From Opitutales bacterium (GTDB taxonomy: Bacteria > Verrucomicrobiota > Verrucomicrobiia > Opitutales > UBA953): a stretch of 46,017 bases of DNA. The translations under genes were made by a program, and so were the position numbers. Under the pieces are notes generated by a model. That model saw nothing but the letters and a program-made list of their open reading frames with translations. It was not told the DNA's origin and did not search any database. Position 1 is the first letter of the stretch. The number at the start of each line of letters is the position of its first letter. Of the stretch, positions 35,501 to 44,033 are shown piece after piece. Where the stretch lies: contig JAGBIL010000004.1 in the NCBI GenBank assembly GCA_017935025.1, positions 1-46,017 of the forward strand, in the 5' to 3' direction.

Positions 35501-36306
35501 TCCTCCAAAAGGATACGGGAAGCGACACCTTTACGATGGAGTTTGACCTTGGAGACGATCGACGCAAGGTGGAAGATTACATGGACTGCAGCGGCAGCCC
35601 GATGTCTGCGGCAGAAAAACTCCGCAAGGAAAAAGAACTACTCGGGCTTTACCTCTCCGGACATCCGCTCAACGTTTACGCCGGACTCGATCAGGCCCTC
35701 GCCACGTTCTCCGGCTCCCTTGAAGACTGCAAACTTTCCAAGGCGGACCGAAGTCACAACGTGCGCATCTGCGGCATCATCGAAGACATCGCAGTAAAAT
35801 TCACGGCAGACAACCGAAAGTTCGCCACGTTTTCCGTGGAAACGCGCCGCGATAAGTACAACCTCGTCTGCTTCCCGTCCGACTATCAGGAACACGGCGA
35901 AAACATCAAAGACGGCGCACACGTCATTCTCGACTGCGAATTGCGTTACCGCGATCGTCAGGAAGAATGGAGCTTGCAGGTTTCCCGTATTTCACCGATG
36001 CCGCAACAGCTTCCGCGCCTGATGAAAAAAGTCATCTTCGTACTCAATCCCGAGGAAGACGTTCCCGCGTTTGTCGAAAACAAACTCCTCCGCCACGTCA
36101 GCGAAAATTCCGGCGGGACGCGCATTGCGCTCGCGCAACGCCAGCCGGACGGGAGCCTCATCGAAGCGGATCTTCCGGAGCACGTAAAAACCTTTTTCCC
36201 CGTGGAAAAATTTGCCGCGCTTATCAAAGATCCCGCCGTTCTCGGCTACCGCGTCGATGCCTCGACTCCCTACCGGCGCCCGCCACGCTTCCCCTCCAGG
36301 AAATAA
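32536..36306 (+). CDS. dnaE: DNA polymerase III alpha subunit
   Basis: The replicative polymerase. The PHP domain opens with FVHLHVHSQFSLLDGATNIKKL (about 12-33) and contains LTDHGNMFG. The catalytic Asp pair is in PDIDIDFDDEGRGKV near 461-475; the finger and tau-binding parts follow (RQTGVHACG, FNKSHSVCYAYIAYQTGYLKA near 820), and the C-terminal OB fold ends in RRPPRFPSRK. 1256 residues, somewhat longer than E. coli (1160) but standard for DnaE1. Only three exact octamer copies in 3.8 kb, the lowest density of any large gene here. It converges on hemE with 13 bases between. Confidence 0.97.
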   Translation: MSDTQQAAPAETPFSDFVHLHVHSQFSLLDGATNIKKLAAKAKEDGMAAVALTDHGNMFGIKLFYDTCRKAKIKPILGCEAYVARRTRFDKGKNIPAGMNEKIDRSGNHLILLAKNRTGYSNLVRLISLGWTEGNYYRPRIDKEILEKYHEGLIVCSACIAGEIPSKILAGDEAGAEAAARWFQGVFGDDFYLEVMRHPNNVSDDTRDVYERQLRAEKGIFKIAEKLGIKVVATNDVHFLNEKDADAHDILLCLNSGKKVADENRLRYTRQEWFKTTAEMKALFHDHPETLLNTLEVANKIEEYNLDSPPIMPVFPIPESFGTEAELRERLSEDELRAEFGDRYEKLGGAEKVYRIRFEYDYLRHLTMQGAQRRWDGNIPEDAQERIDFELSTIKTMGFPGYFLIVQDFIAAAREMGVLVGPGRGSAAGSVVAYCLGITGINPMKYDLLFERFLNPDRISMPDIDIDFDDEGRGKVLEWVSQKYGQDHVAHIVTFGSMAPRMAIKDVARVLDLPLAEANRLAKLVPAKPKITMNAAMAESPQLREERNSNDKLIVSTLNFAEALDGSIRQTGVHACGTLISRDPLIETIPVMPTPDDNLLTTQYDGHFVEPIGLLKMDFLGLKTLTILKNCLANVKAAKGIEFDINAIPLDDQESFGVFARGETTGLFQFESGGMKKYLRLFKPNRFEDLVAMNALYRPGPMEYIPQFIRRKHGDDRIVYDHPLMERYLKDTYGITVYQEQVMLLSRELGQFTRGESDVLRKAMGKKQLDTMAKLQEKFHRGCLENPRFMEPLKGNQKRAEELIEKIWKDWTAFAEYAFNKSHSVCYAYIAYQTGYLKAHYPVEYMAAVLDSEMSNPEKMLGVIAECESMGIRVLGPNVNTSNVFFTPDPANNAIHFGFRALKGLGEKVAQAIIDERSTRKYSGFPDFMKRLCTKRVIVKNEETGETKETNLNIGRSLDTLIFTGGFDDCENYYDRNHIQASLNAVREFLQKDTGSDTFTMEFDLGDDRRKVEDYMDCSGSPMSAAEKLRKEKELLGLYLSGHPLNVYAGLDQALATFSGSLEDCKLSKADRSHNVRICGIIEDIAVKFTADNRKFATFSVETRRDKYNLVCFPSDYQEHGENIKDGAHVILDCELRYRDRQEEWSLQVSRISPMPQQLPRLMKKVIFVLNPEEDVPAFVENKLLRHVSENSGGTRIALAQRQPDGSLIEADLPEHVKTFFPVEKFAALIKDPAVLGYRVDASTPYRRPPRFPSRK

Positions 36307-36319
36307 AAACGGGGGAAGC

Positions 36320-37348
36320 TCAACGCGCCAGCTCTTCGAGCATGGCGGCAAAATTTTCCGGACGCGCGTCAGGCAAAATTCCGTGCCCGAGATTGAAAAT
36401 GTGCCCGTGCTCGCCGCGCATATCTTCTAAAATCTCCCGGGTGCGTTCCCGCACGATTTTTTCGTCGGCAAAACTCAACACGACGGGATCGAGATTTCCC
36501 TGTAACGCAAGTTGCGTTCCCGCAAGTTTGCGAATATCGGAAAGTCTGTGCGTCCAATCCACGCCGAGAACGCTCGCGCCCGCCGCCGCAATTTGCGGAG
36601 CCAGATGCGCCATGCCTTTGGCGAAAACAATGACGGGAACGCCCGCCGGAAGAGCGGAAATGATTTTGCGAATCCAGCGCAACGACAATTTTTCGTATTC
36701 GCCCGCCGTGCAGAGCGCCGCCCACGAATCGAAAATTTGGACGGCATCCGCGCCTGCGGCAATTTGCATTTTGAGCGACGCGGCAACGGCATCCGCGAGT
36801 TTTTCCATCAGCGCGTCAAAAAGCGCGGGAGCTTCCGCCGCCAATCGTTTGATTTTGGAAAATTGTTTGGCGCTTCCGCCTTCCACCATGTAAACGGCGA
36901 GCGTCCACGGCGAGCCCGCAAAACCGAGTAGCGCACGGTTTTCGCCGAGTTCGGCGCGCGCCAAGCGCATCGCCTGCGCCATGTAATCGAGCCGCGCGGG
37001 AACGTCCTCCGCCGAGCCGAGCGCCGCAAGTTTTTCCTCCGAATCCAGCGTAAAATCCATCGCGATTCCGCCGCTCTCGCGAAATGAATAACCCTGCCCG
37101 AGCGCTTCCGGAATCGTGAGAATATCGCTGAACAAAATCGCCGCGTCCAACTGCGCGAACCGACGCGCCGGCTGAAGCGTTACCTCTGCGGCAAGTTCCG
37201 GCGTGCGCACGAGCGTGAGAAAATCGTGCTTTTCCTTGAGCGCACGATACTCGGGCAAATAGCGCCCGGCCTGACGCATGACCCACGCGGGAACGCGATC
37301 CGTCGGAGCACAGCGGCACGCCGCCAAAAAACGTTCCCGCGAAGTCAT
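36320..37348 (-). CDS. hemE: Uroporphyrinogen decarboxylase
   Basis: Converts uroporphyrinogen III to coproporphyrinogen III in heme synthesis. VPAWVMRQAGRYLPEYRALKEKH near 19-41, AAILFSDILTIPEALG near 71, FAGSPWTLAVYMVEGG, QIFDSWAALC and LQGNLDPV are the family hallmarks. 342 residues from ATG 37348; the longer frame runs into the GH35 gene. It starts 5 bases after the GH35 stop, so the two appear to share a transcript, an odd pairing. Confidence 0.96.
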   Translation of the reverse strand: MTSRERFLAACRCAPTDRVPAWVMRQAGRYLPEYRALKEKHDFLTLVRTPELAAEVTLQPARRFAQLDAAILFSDILTIPEALGQGYSFRESGGIAMDFTLDSEEKLAALGSAEDVPARLDYMAQAMRLARAELGENRALLGFAGSPWTLAVYMVEGGSAKQFSKIKRLAAEAPALFDALMEKLADAVAASLKMQIAAGADAVQIFDSWAALCTAGEYEKLSLRWIRKIISALPAGVPVIVFAKGMAHLAPQIAAAGASVLGVDWTHRLSDIRKLAGTQLALQGNLDPVVLSFADEKIVRERTREILEDMRGEHGHIFNLGHGILPDARPENFAAMLEELAR

Positions 37349-37353
37349 TGCTT

Positions 37354-39303
37354 TTACCACTGATTGTTCAGGTTTTTCGTTTTGACGTCGTTCATGTCGT
37401 AGTTGCGCTCGACGCAACCGCGAATCGGACGCGGCTCGGAAAGCTCAAGTTCGACGACATCGACCACGTTTTTCCCACGTTTCAAAAACGGTGCCGGGCA
37501 ATACAGACGAAGTTGCGGACCGACGGGCTTGCCGTCGATCGTTTGGCTCCAGTAGCGCCCGAGATTGTGTCCGTTGACGTAAAGCACGCCCTTGCCCCAC
37601 TTCGACATATCGAGGAACGTATCCGCGACTTCTGAGAGCGTAAATTCCCCGCGAAAATGTCCGCCGAGCACGCCGTCCAAATTGAATTTTACCGACTTTG
37701 CGTCTTTGCAAACGGATTTTTCCGAAAGCGTTTTCGGAATCACGGTCCAATTTTTCAGCGCTTTCCCGTCTAAACGCACATTGCCGACAATGCCTTTGCG
37801 GTCGGTTTCCATGCCTTTCCCGTAATTGATATGCCCCATGCCTTCGACCATAATCGTGAGCGTCGCAGGCTTTTCGCGGGCGGGAACGGCGACGGGTGCT
37901 TTTTTCATCCGGCGGTCAACGGCGGCGATAAATTTGTCGTCGATGTAAATGTGCGCGTAGTCATGAAGCCCGTCAAAATCGAGCGTTCCCGCCGCCCCTG
38001 CCGGGATTTCCGTACGGTAAAACGCGATTCCCTGATTTTGTCCGAAAGCTTCGAAATACGGAGCATCCTTGAACTTTCCGCCGTTTTTGAGTTTTTCGGT
38101 ATTGCTACTGATAGGCGCAAAAAATTTCGGCGTAAACTCCTTAATTTCCATCGCGGGAATCGGTTTCGGAATTTCCGGAATTTTTTCTTTGCCTTTGAGC
38201 GCGTTGACGATGATCTCGCGGTACTGGTGATATTCCTTGGTCGGATTGCCCTGCTCGTTAATCGGCGAACCGTAGTCGTAGCTCGTCAAATCCGTGTGAT
38301 AATCGCCGCCCGTGCGCGGGTCGTTGTTCGCACCTGCGGTGAAGCCGAAATTCGTTCCGCCGTGCACCGGGAACACGCTGAATGAGCGACCCGTTTCCAT
38401 GTACCACTTGATGCTTCCGGAAAGATTCGTCGGTGCCCAATTGCCTTCGCCCCAGCGACGCAACCAGCCCGGATACGTTTCCGAGGAAAACACGGGAACG
38501 CCCGGATTGTATTTGTTTGCCACGCGCCATGCGTTGTCGTTTTGCCCCGGATCAAGCCCGATACAAACGTCCTTGTCCGGATAAATCATACCGCGCAGGA
38601 AGTGGTCGCCCGCGCCGTCGGACATATAAATCGGAGTGAAACCCTGTTTCGTCCAAAAATCCTTCAGCCAACGCAGATATTTCGGGTCTTTGCGCGGCCA
38701 GCTTCCGTGCTCATTTTCGATCTGCGTCATCAGAATCGGACCGCCGTTTTGTGCACGGAACGGTTTTACGACTTCGGCAATCGCCTTGAGGTAGCGCGTT
38801 TGCGCTTTCATGAAATTCTTGTCCTCAATCGTGCGGATTTTCGCATTTTTTTCTTTGAGCAAATACGCGGGAAGACCTCCGAAATCCCATTCACCGCAAA
38901 CATACGGACCCGGACGAAAAAGCACCCACATACCGTTGTCTTGGCAGAGTTGGAGAAACGCCGCGATATCGCGATTTCCCGTCTTAAAATCGAACGAACC
39001 GTCCGGCTGTTCAAAGTCGTTCCACATCGTGTAAAACGCGATCGTGTTCAACCCCATCGCCTTGCACATTTTGATGCGGTGATCCCAATATTCGCGCGGA
39101 ATGCGCTGCGGGTGGATTTCCCCGCCGCGAATCTGGAACGGCTTCCCGTTCAGCATGAAAATCCCGTCCTGCGGGTTTTGCGGATTCTTCGCGAATTCAA
39201 ACTTCACGGGGATCTCCGATTTTTTCGGGGCAGCGGATAAATTTGCCGTTCCCGCGCAAAACGCGGACAAGCTCACGGCAAGGAGCAACAGACTACTTTT
39301 CAT
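37354..39303 (-). CDS. Secreted GH35 beta-galactosidase
   Basis: Removes terminal beta-galactose, for example from mucin or glycosaminoglycan-like chains. Signal peptide MKSSLLLLAVSLSAFCAGTA. The barrel shows RGGEIHPQRIPREYWDHRI, NTIAFYTMWNDFEQ, RPGPYVCGEWDFGGLPAYLL; the acid/base Glu is in QIENEHGSW (about 196) and the nucleophile in FSSETYPGW (about 274). C-terminal beta domains include a galactose-binding-like part ending VLYVNGHNLGRYW. 649 residues; ATG 39303 is chosen because it begins the signal peptide. hemE follows at once. Confidence 0.95.
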   Translation of the reverse strand: MKSSLLLLAVSLSAFCAGTANLSAAPKKSEIPVKFEFAKNPQNPQDGIFMLNGKPFQIRGGEIHPQRIPREYWDHRIKMCKAMGLNTIAFYTMWNDFEQPDGSFDFKTGNRDIAAFLQLCQDNGMWVLFRPGPYVCGEWDFGGLPAYLLKEKNAKIRTIEDKNFMKAQTRYLKAIAEVVKPFRAQNGGPILMTQIENEHGSWPRKDPKYLRWLKDFWTKQGFTPIYMSDGAGDHFLRGMIYPDKDVCIGLDPGQNDNAWRVANKYNPGVPVFSSETYPGWLRRWGEGNWAPTNLSGSIKWYMETGRSFSVFPVHGGTNFGFTAGANNDPRTGGDYHTDLTSYDYGSPINEQGNPTKEYHQYREIIVNALKGKEKIPEIPKPIPAMEIKEFTPKFFAPISSNTEKLKNGGKFKDAPYFEAFGQNQGIAFYRTEIPAGAAGTLDFDGLHDYAHIYIDDKFIAAVDRRMKKAPVAVPAREKPATLTIMVEGMGHINYGKGMETDRKGIVGNVRLDGKALKNWTVIPKTLSEKSVCKDAKSVKFNLDGVLGGHFRGEFTLSEVADTFLDMSKWGKGVLYVNGHNLGRYWSQTIDGKPVGPQLRLYCPAPFLKRGKNVVDVVELELSEPRPIRGCVERNYDMNDVKTKNLNNQW

Positions 39304-39473
39304 TGATGTTTTTTGGGCAATTCGAGGATACTTCATTCGCGGGAAAAACTACTGAGGCTAAAAACCATGCGCAATATTTTTTCTTTTTTTTTTTTTCCGA
39401 AATTTTATCTGTCCTCCAAAACAAAAAAATCCGCGAACCTTTTCAGTATGCGGATTTCCGGACTTCTAAAAAA

Positions 39474-39548
39474 TGGTGCGGCTGGAGGGAGTCGAACCCT
39501 CGTCTCAACCTTGGGAAGGTCACATAATAGCCGTTATACGACAGCCGC
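39474..39548 (-). tRNA. tRNA-Gly (anticodon CCC), CCA encoded
   Basis: Acceptor GCGGCTG/CAGCCGC, D-arm GTAT-AACGGCTA-TTAT, anticodon loop TTCCCAA (CCC), T-arm GAGGG-TTCGACT-CCCTC, discriminator A then CCA. 75 bases. The anticodon stem has two G.U pairs. Confidence 0.93.
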
Positions 39549-39566
39549 AGAAAAATTTAGGGGCGA

Positions 39567-39595
39567 ATGTTAGCGCTCCAGCCCCGCTTGTGCAA
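39567..39595 (-). promoter_or_regulatory. Promoter of tRNA-Gly(CCC)
   Basis: On the minus strand TTGCAC (39590-39595), a 17-base spacer, TAACAT (39567-39572). The tRNA 5' end lies 19 bases downstream. It resembles the promoter at 45960-45988. The T-run near 39376-39397 beyond the 3' end may help termination. Confidence 0.65.
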
Positions 39596-39602
39596 CAAAA
39601 TT

Positions 39603-40730
39603 TCACGGGAGCAACCAAACGATTGCGTTATAAATCCCGTAACCAAGGAACATGGAAACGGGAAGCGTAAGCGTCCACGCCCAAAGGATGCGCGTAATCG
39701 TCGAGAAATTCACGCGGCGGACATCCTTAGCGACTCCGACTCCCATGATTGACGACGAAACGACGTGTGTAGTGGAAACAGGCATCCCGAGCTGAGAAGT
39801 TCCGATAAGTACCGTCGCGGAAGTCAGTTCTGCGGCAAAGCCGTTTACAGGCAGGAGCTTCGTCATTTTATGGCTCATCGTGCGAATGATCCGGTAGCCG
39901 CCGCCGGCTGTTCCCGCCGCCATGACAACGGCACAGAGAATTTTCACCCACACGGGAACGTCCGCCCCTTCGGAAAGATTAAGAAAGCCGAGCCAGCCCG
40001 GATTGTTGACAAATGCGCCCGATGCCGTTCCCGCGATAAGCGCAAGCGTGATAATCCCCATCGTTTTTTGTGCATCGGAAGTCCCGTGCGCAAATCCCAT
40101 TCCCGCCGCAGAGAGGATCTGAAGTTTGCGGAAAACGTGCTGAACCATCGCCGGCTTTCGGTTGCGGAAGATTATGAAGAACAAAAACATCACCACCATC
40201 CCGAAAAAGAATCCAAGCACCGGAGCAAGCAGCATCGGCATAACAAGTTTCGGCCAAAGACCTTTCGTTCCGTTGTCAATTGACCAGAACAGCACGCTCC
40301 AATCAATATCGCCCGGCAAATAACCGTGAGGAAGCACATGGTTCGCCGCCGCTGCAAGCTCCGGAAAGTTCGCCTCAGTCGTTTTCGCGAGGGCACTCCC
40401 GCAAAGCGAACCGACGAGCGTGTGTGAAGAGCTGGACGGGATCCCAAACCACCACGTGATCAAATTCCAAGTAATGCCGGACATCAACGCCGCCGCGATA
40501 ACGTGCATATTCACGGCCACGGCATCAACCAGCCCTTCGGAAATCGTTTTCGCAACCGCAGTTCCCCAAAGTGCGCCGAGCAAGTTCATCACGGCGGCAA
40601 GCATGATTGCCATTCGAGGTGTTAGCGCCTTGGTGGAAATTGATGTCGCAATGGCGTTTGCCGAATCATGAAAACCGTTGATGTATTCAAACACCAGCGC
40701 AGCAAACAAAACGATGAGGAAGATTGTCAT
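39603..40730 (-). CDS. PiT-family inorganic phosphate transporter
   Basis: A low-affinity phosphate symporter in the inner membrane with about ten membrane segments. The twin PiT signatures are EYINGFHDSANAIATSISTK near residue 15 and GTSDAQKTMG in the second half, plus GIPSSSSHTLVGSLCG and MPVSTTHVVSSSIMGVG, the two inverted repeats expected. 375 residues from ATG 40730. It follows the DUF47 gene by 84 bases on the same strand, the usual PiT/DUF47 pair. Two octamers lie inside and one just upstream. Confidence 0.95.
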   Translation of the reverse strand: MTIFLIVLFAALVFEYINGFHDSANAIATSISTKALTPRMAIMLAAVMNLLGALWGTAVAKTISEGLVDAVAVNMHVIAAALMSGITWNLITWWFGIPSSSSHTLVGSLCGSALAKTTEANFPELAAAANHVLPHGYLPGDIDWSVLFWSIDNGTKGLWPKLVMPMLLAPVLGFFFGMVVMFLFFIIFRNRKPAMVQHVFRKLQILSAAGMGFAHGTSDAQKTMGIITLALIAGTASGAFVNNPGWLGFLNLSEGADVPVWVKILCAVVMAAGTAGGGYRIIRTMSHKMTKLLPVNGFAAELTSATVLIGTSQLGMPVSTTHVVSSSIMGVGVAKDVRRVNFSTITRILWAWTLTLPVSMFLGYGIYNAIVWLLP

Positions 40731-40814
40731 GGGAATCAAAAATCAGGAATGAACGCACGGGAACGAAGAAAAGATATTCCGGCACTCTCCGTCCCGGGTT
40801 AATTCCCGTAATTT

Positions 40815-41459
40815 TTACGAATATTTCAGCGCAACCTGAAAGACGACTTTTGCTGCATCGCGGCAATGATCAATCGTTGCTTCGAGAAGTTCATACATAT
40901 CCTTGAGAATGATGACCTCCTTCGCGGAAACATTGCCCTGATACAAATCCCGTAACAGACAAACCATAAGACGATCCGCATCGCCCTCAATCGTCTGCAC
41001 AAGCTCGTAATCATCCTGAATCAGCTCCACGTCCTTGATCGCGCGGAGCGTTCCCGTCATGCGGACCACGATTTCCGTCGCTCGGGTGAGCATCGAGATT
41101 TGCTTCTTGATGATATCGGATGCGAATTGCTCCGGACAGATGGAAAGGCGTTCACCAATTTTGTACGTCCCCTTCGGAACACGGGAAAGCGCGTTCGCAA
41201 GCGCTTCGATGTCCTCACGGTCAATCGGTGTCGAAAACGTCGTGCAAAGCCGCTCAGAAATAACAAGAACGAGTTTTTTTTCCTTTTTTCGGGAAATATT
41301 CAAGGCTTCGAGCGTTTTTTCAAAACCGGAAGTCCCGCCGGATTCTTCGTAAAGTCTTTCCAAAATCAACGCAGAATTATGAGCTTCTTCCGCAGCAGAC
41401 TCCAAAAGGCGGAAAAACCGATCATCTTTCCCGATAAGCCTATTAAAAAGTTTCTTCAT
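40815..41459 (-). CDS. DUF47 (PhoU-like) PiT accessory protein
   Basis: A 214-residue all-helical cytosolic protein. It starts MKKLFNRLIGKDDRFFRLLESAAEEAHN, with metal-binding-type residues in the helix repeats (NALSRVPKGTYKIGERLSI; VELIQDDYELVQTIEGDADRLM). DUF47 proteins regulate the adjoining Pit transporter. I start at ATG 41459; the longer frame includes the upstream terminator. Phosphate-linked regulation is inferred; no Pho box was recognised. Confidence 0.9.
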   Translation of the reverse strand: MKKLFNRLIGKDDRFFRLLESAAEEAHNSALILERLYEESGGTSGFEKTLEALNISRKKEKKLVLVISERLCTTFSTPIDREDIEALANALSRVPKGTYKIGERLSICPEQFASDIIKKQISMLTRATEIVVRMTGTLRAIKDVELIQDDYELVQTIEGDADRLMVCLLRDLYQGNVSAKEVIILKDMYELLEATIDHCRDAAKVVFQVALKYS

Positions 41460-41501
41460 TACACAAGTAGGGGGAAATGAGAGAAAAATGTATACAAAAA
41501 A

Positions 41502-41525
41502 GGCGGAAGCGGGAACGCTTCCGTC
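41502..41525 (-). terminator. Terminator after fabF, octamer forms the hairpin head
   Basis: GGCGGAAGCG-GGAA-CGCTTCCGTC: a 10-bp stem (one G.U) whose tip is a full GCG-GGAA-CGC octamer site with a GGAA tetraloop on the plus strand. T-runs lie on both sides. It separates fabF from the DUF47 gene. Confidence 0.85.
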
Positions 41526-41543
41526 TTTTTCATTGCACACGCG

Positions 41544-42791
41544 TCAGATTTTCTTGAACACGAGAGCGGCGTTGTGTCCGCCGAAGCCGAGATTGTCGCT
41601 GATACCGACTTTGATATCCGCCTTTCGGGCTTCATTCGGGACGATATCCAAATCACAAGCCGGATCCGGCGTGCGGTAATTAATCGTCGGCGGAATAACG
41701 CCGTTGGCGAGGGCGAGAACCGTTGCGGCAGCTTCGACACCGCCGGCGGCACCGAGCAGATGCCCGGTCATCGATTTGGTCGAGCTCACGGCAAGTTTCT
41801 TCGCGTGCTCACCGAAAACACGCTTAATCGCCGCGGTTTCAAACTTATCGTTGAGCGGCGTAGACGTTCCGTGCGCGTTGATGTAGTCCACATCTTCCGG
41901 AGCGAGACCGGCATCGGCAATCGCCTGTTTAAAGCAAATGGCAAGACCTTCTCCATCCGGATCCGGAGACGTGATGTGGTACGCGTCGCAGGAAGCCCCA
42001 TACCCGGCAAATTCCGCATAAATACGGGCGCCGCGAGCCACTGCGTGTTCGTACGTCTCAAGAATGAGGATACCGGCACCTTCTCCCATAATAAACCCGT
42101 CGCGCTCCGCATCAAACGGACGGCAAGCCGTCGCAGGATCGGGATTCGTCGACAGTGCCTTCATGTTCCCGAATCCGGCAAATCCGAGACGGGTGATGGC
42201 CGCTTCCGCCCCTCCGGCAATCATGACATCGGCATCCCCGTGGCGCATATGGCGAAGAGCTTCGCCCAAAGCGTGAGATCCCGAAGCGCAGGCACTAACC
42301 GGACTGTAGTTGACGGCTTTTGCCTTGCAGAGAATACCGACCAATCCCGCCGCCATATTGGAAATGAGCGCGGGAATCATAAACGGAGAAACGCGCCGCG
42401 GACCTTTTTCAAAAAGAGCCTGCGACTGCGTTTCAATCGTCTCCATGCCTCCGATACCCGAACCGATGATGCAACCGATACGACTCGGCTCAACGTCTCC
42501 GACTTTCAATCCGGCATCTTCCATCGCCTTCATTGCCGCGACCACGGCATAGCGGGCGTAAAGGTCGTTGCGCTTGGCTTCTTTCGGATCCATGTAACCG
42601 TCGACGGAAAAGTCCTTAACTTCCCCGGCAACCTTGCACGCATAGTCCGTCACGTCGAAACGCGTCACATTTCCGATACCGCACTTTCCGGAGACGAGAG
42701 CGTCCCAGAAAGTTTGTTTATCGTTCCCGACAGGGGAAATGACGCCAATCCCGGTGACGACGACTCTCGGTGTCTTCGATTCGTTTTGCAC
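41544..42791 (-). CDS. fabF: 3-oxoacyl-ACP synthase II (FabF)
   Basis: Condenses malonyl-ACP with acyl-ACP in fatty-acid elongation. The Cys-His-His triad is visible: [10 protein letters not shown] (Cys about 168), [12 protein letters not shown] and [12 protein letters not shown]. The end is [17 protein letters not shown]. 415 residues; the start is GTG at 42791 and no better ATG fits. It follows acpP by 56 bases. One octamer copy only, close to the start. Confidence 0.97.
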   Translation of the reverse strand: MQNESKTPRVVVTGIGVISPVGNDKQTFWDALVSGKCGIGNVTRFDVTDYACKVAGEVKDFSVDGYMDPKEAKRNDLYARYAVVAAMKAMEDAGLKVGDVEPSRIGCIIGSGIGGMETIETQSQALFEKGPRRVSPFMIPALISNMAAGLVGILCKAKAVNYSPVSACASGSHALGEALRHMRHGDADVMIAGGAEAAITRLGFAGFGNMKALSTNPDPATACRPFDAERDGFIMGEGAGILILETYEHAVARGARIYAEFAGYGASCDAYHITSPDPDGEGLAICFKQAIADAGLAPEDVDYINAHGTSTPLNDKFETAAIKRVFGEHAKKLAVSSTKSMTGHLLGAAGGVEAAATVLALANGVIPPTINYRTPDPACDLDIVPNEARKADIKVGISDNLGFGGHNAALVFKKI

Positions 42792-42847
42792 TTGGAACTG
42801 GAGGTTGGTGTTAAAAGGATTGGGTGAAAAGCGTTCCCGCTACGAAC

Positions 42848-43111
42848 TTAGTTCGCAGCAGCCTTCTTTTCTTCGATGTACTTGATAACGTCGCCGACGG
42901 TCTTGAGCTTTTCGGAATCGGATTCCGGAATTTCACCCTTGATTTCGTCCTTGAACGCTTCTTCGAAAGCCATAACGAGCTCAACCGTGTCGAGCGAGTC
43001 AGCACCGAGGTCGCCCATAAAAGAGGCTTCCGGCGTGAGTTGGTCTTCCGTAACGCCGAGTTGTTCGACGATGATTGCCTTGACGCGTTGTTCGATTGTT
43101 TGATCTGACAT
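42848..43111 (-). CDS. acpP: Acyl carrier protein
   Basis: 87 residues, acidic. The phosphopantetheine site is [18 protein letters not shown] with Ser at 39. The C-terminal extension EKKAAAN is slightly longer than in E. coli. It is between fabG and fabF, the classic order. No Shine-Dalgarno sequence and no octamer copy. Confidence 0.97.
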   Translation of the reverse strand: MSDQTIEQRVKAIIVEQLGVTEDQLTPEASFMGDLGADSLDTVELVMAFEEAFKDEIKGEIPESDSEKLKTVGDVIKYIEEKKAAAN

Positions 43112-43165
43112 AATAATTTTGGATTATTGGTTGTTAGAAAAATAGGGTTTAGTAAAAAGAACGGG

Positions 43166-43192
43166 TTCGGGCGACTTGTGATTGAGCCCGAA
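43166..43192 (-). terminator. Hairpin between fabG and acpP
   Basis: TTCGGGC (43166-43172) pairs with GCCCGAA (43186-43192). On the minus strand CCCGTTCTTTTTAC follows. Partial terminator or attenuator; acpP is commonly expressed more than fabG. Confidence 0.6.
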
Positions 43193-43211
43193 AACGTCGG
43201 TGCGGATTGTC

Positions 43212-43958
43212 TTACATAGCCATTCCGCCGTCAACCGAAAAAACCTGTCCGGTAATGTATCCGGCGTTTTCGGAACAGAGGAAATCGACCGTTGAAGCAA
43301 TATCTTCGGGAGCGCCGAAACGCGCCAACGGAATCACGCTTTTGATCTTCTGTTGTACTTCTTCGGGAAGGACCGCCGTCATATCCGTCGTGATGAAGCC
43401 CGGAGCCACGGCGTTAACCGTGATATTGCGCGTGGAAAATTCCTTGGCGAGCGATTTCGTCAAACCGATCATTCCCGCCTTGGCGGAAGCGTAGTTGGTC
43501 TGCCCCGCATTGCCCTGAACGCCGACGACCGACGAAATGTTGACGATGCGCCCCCAACGTTTTTTCGTCATCGGACGCATCAGCCCTTTAATCCAGAAAA
43601 ACGCGCTGGAAAGATTCGTCGAAATCACGTCCGCCCAATCATCTTCGCTCATACGCATCATCAGACCGTCTTTAGTGATTCCCGCGTTGTTCACGAGAAT
43701 ATCGACGCATCCGTATTCCTTCAAAATTTCTTCGCACGCCGCTGCAACCGCCGCACCGTCCGAAACGTCCACCGCCTTGGCAACGGCTTTTCCGCCCGCC
43801 GCGAGAATGGCATCCGCCACGCCCCCGCACGAAGCCGGGTTTTTAGAAACGCAAATAACGGTGTGCCCGTCGGCTGCCAACTGCTCGGCAATCGCCTTGC
43901 CGATTCCTCTTCCCGCTCCCGTCACGAGAGCGACACGCGGTGTATGTGTGAGCTGCAT
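43212..43958 (-). CDS. fabG: 3-oxoacyl-ACP reductase (FabG)
   Basis: NADPH-dependent reductase of fatty-acid synthesis. The Rossmann motif VTGAGRGIGKAIAEQL is near 13-28, NNAGITKDGLMMRM near 92, catalytic Ser in INISSVVG and YASAKAG (Tyr-x-x-x-Lys), and the end CSENAGYITGQVFSVDGGMAM. 248 residues, standard. First gene of the fabG-acpP-fabF series. No exact octamer copy. Confidence 0.97.
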   Translation of the reverse strand: MQLTHTPRVALVTGAGRGIGKAIAEQLAADGHTVICVSKNPASCGGVADAILAAGGKAVAKAVDVSDGAAVAAACEEILKEYGCVDILVNNAGITKDGLMMRMSEDDWADVISTNLSSAFFWIKGLMRPMTKKRWGRIVNISSVVGVQGNAGQTNYASAKAGMIGLTKSLAKEFSTRNITVNAVAPGFITTDMTAVLPEEVQQKIKSVIPLARFGAPEDIASTVDFLCSENAGYITGQVFSVDGGMAM

Positions 43959-44033
43959 AATTATAGTATCTAACAGGGATTAAAATTCGGCGGAAGTGTT
44001 CCCGATTTCAGGCTTTTTCGCAAGGCAAAAGGC

